Shown piece by piece: positions 63,277 to 64,000 of a stretch of DNA of 64,000 bases. The notes beneath the pieces are model-generated. The model was not told the origin of the DNA. It worked only from the letters and a program-made list of their open reading frames with translations, and made no database searches. The position numbers and the translations under genes were made by a program. Source of the stretch: Microcoleus sp. bin48.metabat.b7b8b9.023 (GTDB taxonomy: Bacteria; Cyanobacteriota; Cyanobacteriia; Cyanobacteriales; Microcoleaceae); assembly GCF_013299185.1 (NCBI RefSeq), contig NZ_JAAFKG010000015.1, forward strand, positions 1 through 64,000, in the 5' to 3' direction. The stretch's first letter is position 1; each line of letters opens with the position of its first letter.

Positions 63277-64000
63277 CTACTTCTTCGCCCCTACCCCAAC
63301 ATACATAATCGATATATCCTCATTAATTTTGATTTTAAACAACCCAGATTTTTTGTAATCAACATAGTTAGCGATATTAGACAACAGCACTTGAGAAACT
63401 TGTTGGACACTTGCCAGGGAAGGCAATATCTGCTTTCCACTGGTAAGATTTTCCCAAAAACCGTGCATCTCGCTTAAAACAGCCCCCATTTCTCCAAACA
63501 TATCAAAACCTTTAATTTCAATCTTGTCGAAACCCGTATCCCGCATTACCGCAGACAGTTCCTCCGGGGTGATAAACTTTTCCCAATCGTGAACGCCTCG
63601 CTTAATTTCCTGCAAGGTATTTTCCATTAGTCCAATCATCACAATTTGCGAGGAAAAAGTTCGGTTGATTGTATCGAAAAAGAACATTCCCCCGGGCTTA
63701 AGAATTCTGTGAACCTCTGACACAACTTGTTTGTAATCGGCAACGTGTTCTAAAACATCCACGCAGATTACCACATCGAAGGCATTGTTAGCGTAGGGCA
63801 TATTTTCGGCAAAGCCTTGTCTGTAGTCTATCTCGAAACCGCTGGTAACTGCGTGATTCTGGGCTGCTACAATACATTTGTGCGATCGATCTATTCCCGA
63901 AACCACAGCGCCCCTCTCGGCCATAAACTCGCAGGAAAAACCGCCGCCGCACCCAACATCTAAGGTTTTCAGCCCTCGCCAATTGGTCGCGTGTCTGTCA
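63277..64000 (-). CDS. UbiG-like SAM methyltransferase (partial; 5' end beyond window)
   Basis: The reading frame runs from the right edge to 63277; the start lies outside. The SAM loop LDVGCGGGFSCEF, then GIDRSHKCIVAAQNHAVTSG, FDVVICVDVLEHVADYKQVV and ILKPGGMFFFDTINRTF fit the UbiG/Coq3 group of O-methyltransferases. FITPEELSAVMRDTGFDKIE is a family block. The exact substrate (quinone precursor or other phenol) is unknown. An ATG at 63924 is internal. Confidence 0.85.
   Translation of the reverse strand, partial: DRHATNWRGLKTLDVGCGGGFSCEFMAERGAVVSGIDRSHKCIVAAQNHAVTSGFEIDYRQGFAENMPYANNAFDVVICVDVLEHVADYKQVVSEVHRILKPGGMFFFDTINRTFSSQIVMIGLMENTLQEIKRGVHDWEKFITPEELSAVMRDTGFDKIEIKGFDMFGEMGAVLSEMHGFWENLTSGKQILPSLASVQQVSQVLLSNIANYVDYKKSGLFKIKINEDISIMYVGVGAKK

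Noticed and set aside
1-64000. tRNA, rRNA or riboswitch genes
   Set aside because: No cloverleaf with a TTCGA-type T-loop, no rRNA sequence and no riboswitch consensus was noticed by eye; a covariance search would be needed to be certain.

Overview
The window is chromosomal DNA of a filamentous, probably Oscillatoriales-type (Microcoleus/Oscillatoria-like) cyanobacterium. This is inferred from dense HIP1 palindromes (GCGATCGC), abundant heptanucleotide tandem repeats, a DevBCA exporter, a DUF4079 protein, cyanobacterial FtsH and ABC1-kinase types, and very many dispersed hairpin repeats between genes. No rRNA, tRNA, prophage or CRISPR array was recognised.

Layout. 0.1-3.9 kb: a TacAT-like toxin-antitoxin pair whose acetyltransferase toxin is truncated, and a large MmeI-like adenine methyltransferase that lacks the usual nuclease motif. 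4-12 kb: a secreted vWA protein, a hybrid histidine kinase, a seven-copy 94-bp hairpin array and an ABC1/UbiB kinase. 12.3-21.3 kb: a Cys-rich small protein, cobU, two family-2 glycosyltransferases, a 57-bp repeat array, a PIN/DUF2281 toxin-antitoxin pair, a CDF metal transporter, a hexapeptide acetyltransferase, an Rpn-like protein and a TetR regulator. 21.4-25.1 kb: devB-devC-devA, diverging from tetR across two matching operators. 25.2-31.4 kb: a membrane-anchored GH104 lysozyme with an integrase-like N-terminus, a GT4 enzyme, a YihY/BrkB protein, a CNNM/CorC-type protein without CBS domains, a MazEF-like pair and an unknown gene. 31.8-38.5 kb: one 2242-codon gene fusing a methyltransferase, a GT4, two GT2 and an OGT/SPINDLY-like domain with four copies of an unrecognised repeat. 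39-46.3 kb: ftsH, an NTF2-like protein, KDPG aldolase, an L,D-transpeptidase, a short Hsp70 and a CPBP protease. 47.8-54.9 kb: an exopolysaccharide-type cluster (two tandem GT4 paralogues split by a decayed IS607-like element carrying tnpB, a Wzy/ligase-like membrane protein, a WecG/TagA transferase). 55-64 kb: DUF4079, an alpha/beta hydrolase, feoA-feoA-feoB-feoC, a zinc-type P1B ATPase behind an SmtB-type operator, and the start of a UbiG-like methyltransferase gene that runs off the right edge.

How it fits together. Surface-glycan synthesis is the dominant theme (nine or more glycosyltransferase domains in four loci). Metal homeostasis is second (Feo operon, ZiaA-like ATPase, CDF). Three toxin-antitoxin pairs and one solitary methyltransferase are the only defence-like genes. 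Families of hairpin repeats fill most gene ends; several run into coding sequence and supply start codons, stop codons or C-terminal residues.

The strongest oddities are the 2242-residue fusion and its repeats, the integrase-like/GH104 fusion, the nuclease-less MmeI relative, the SmtB-type operator without a neighbouring regulator, and repeat-driven changes at the ends of genes.
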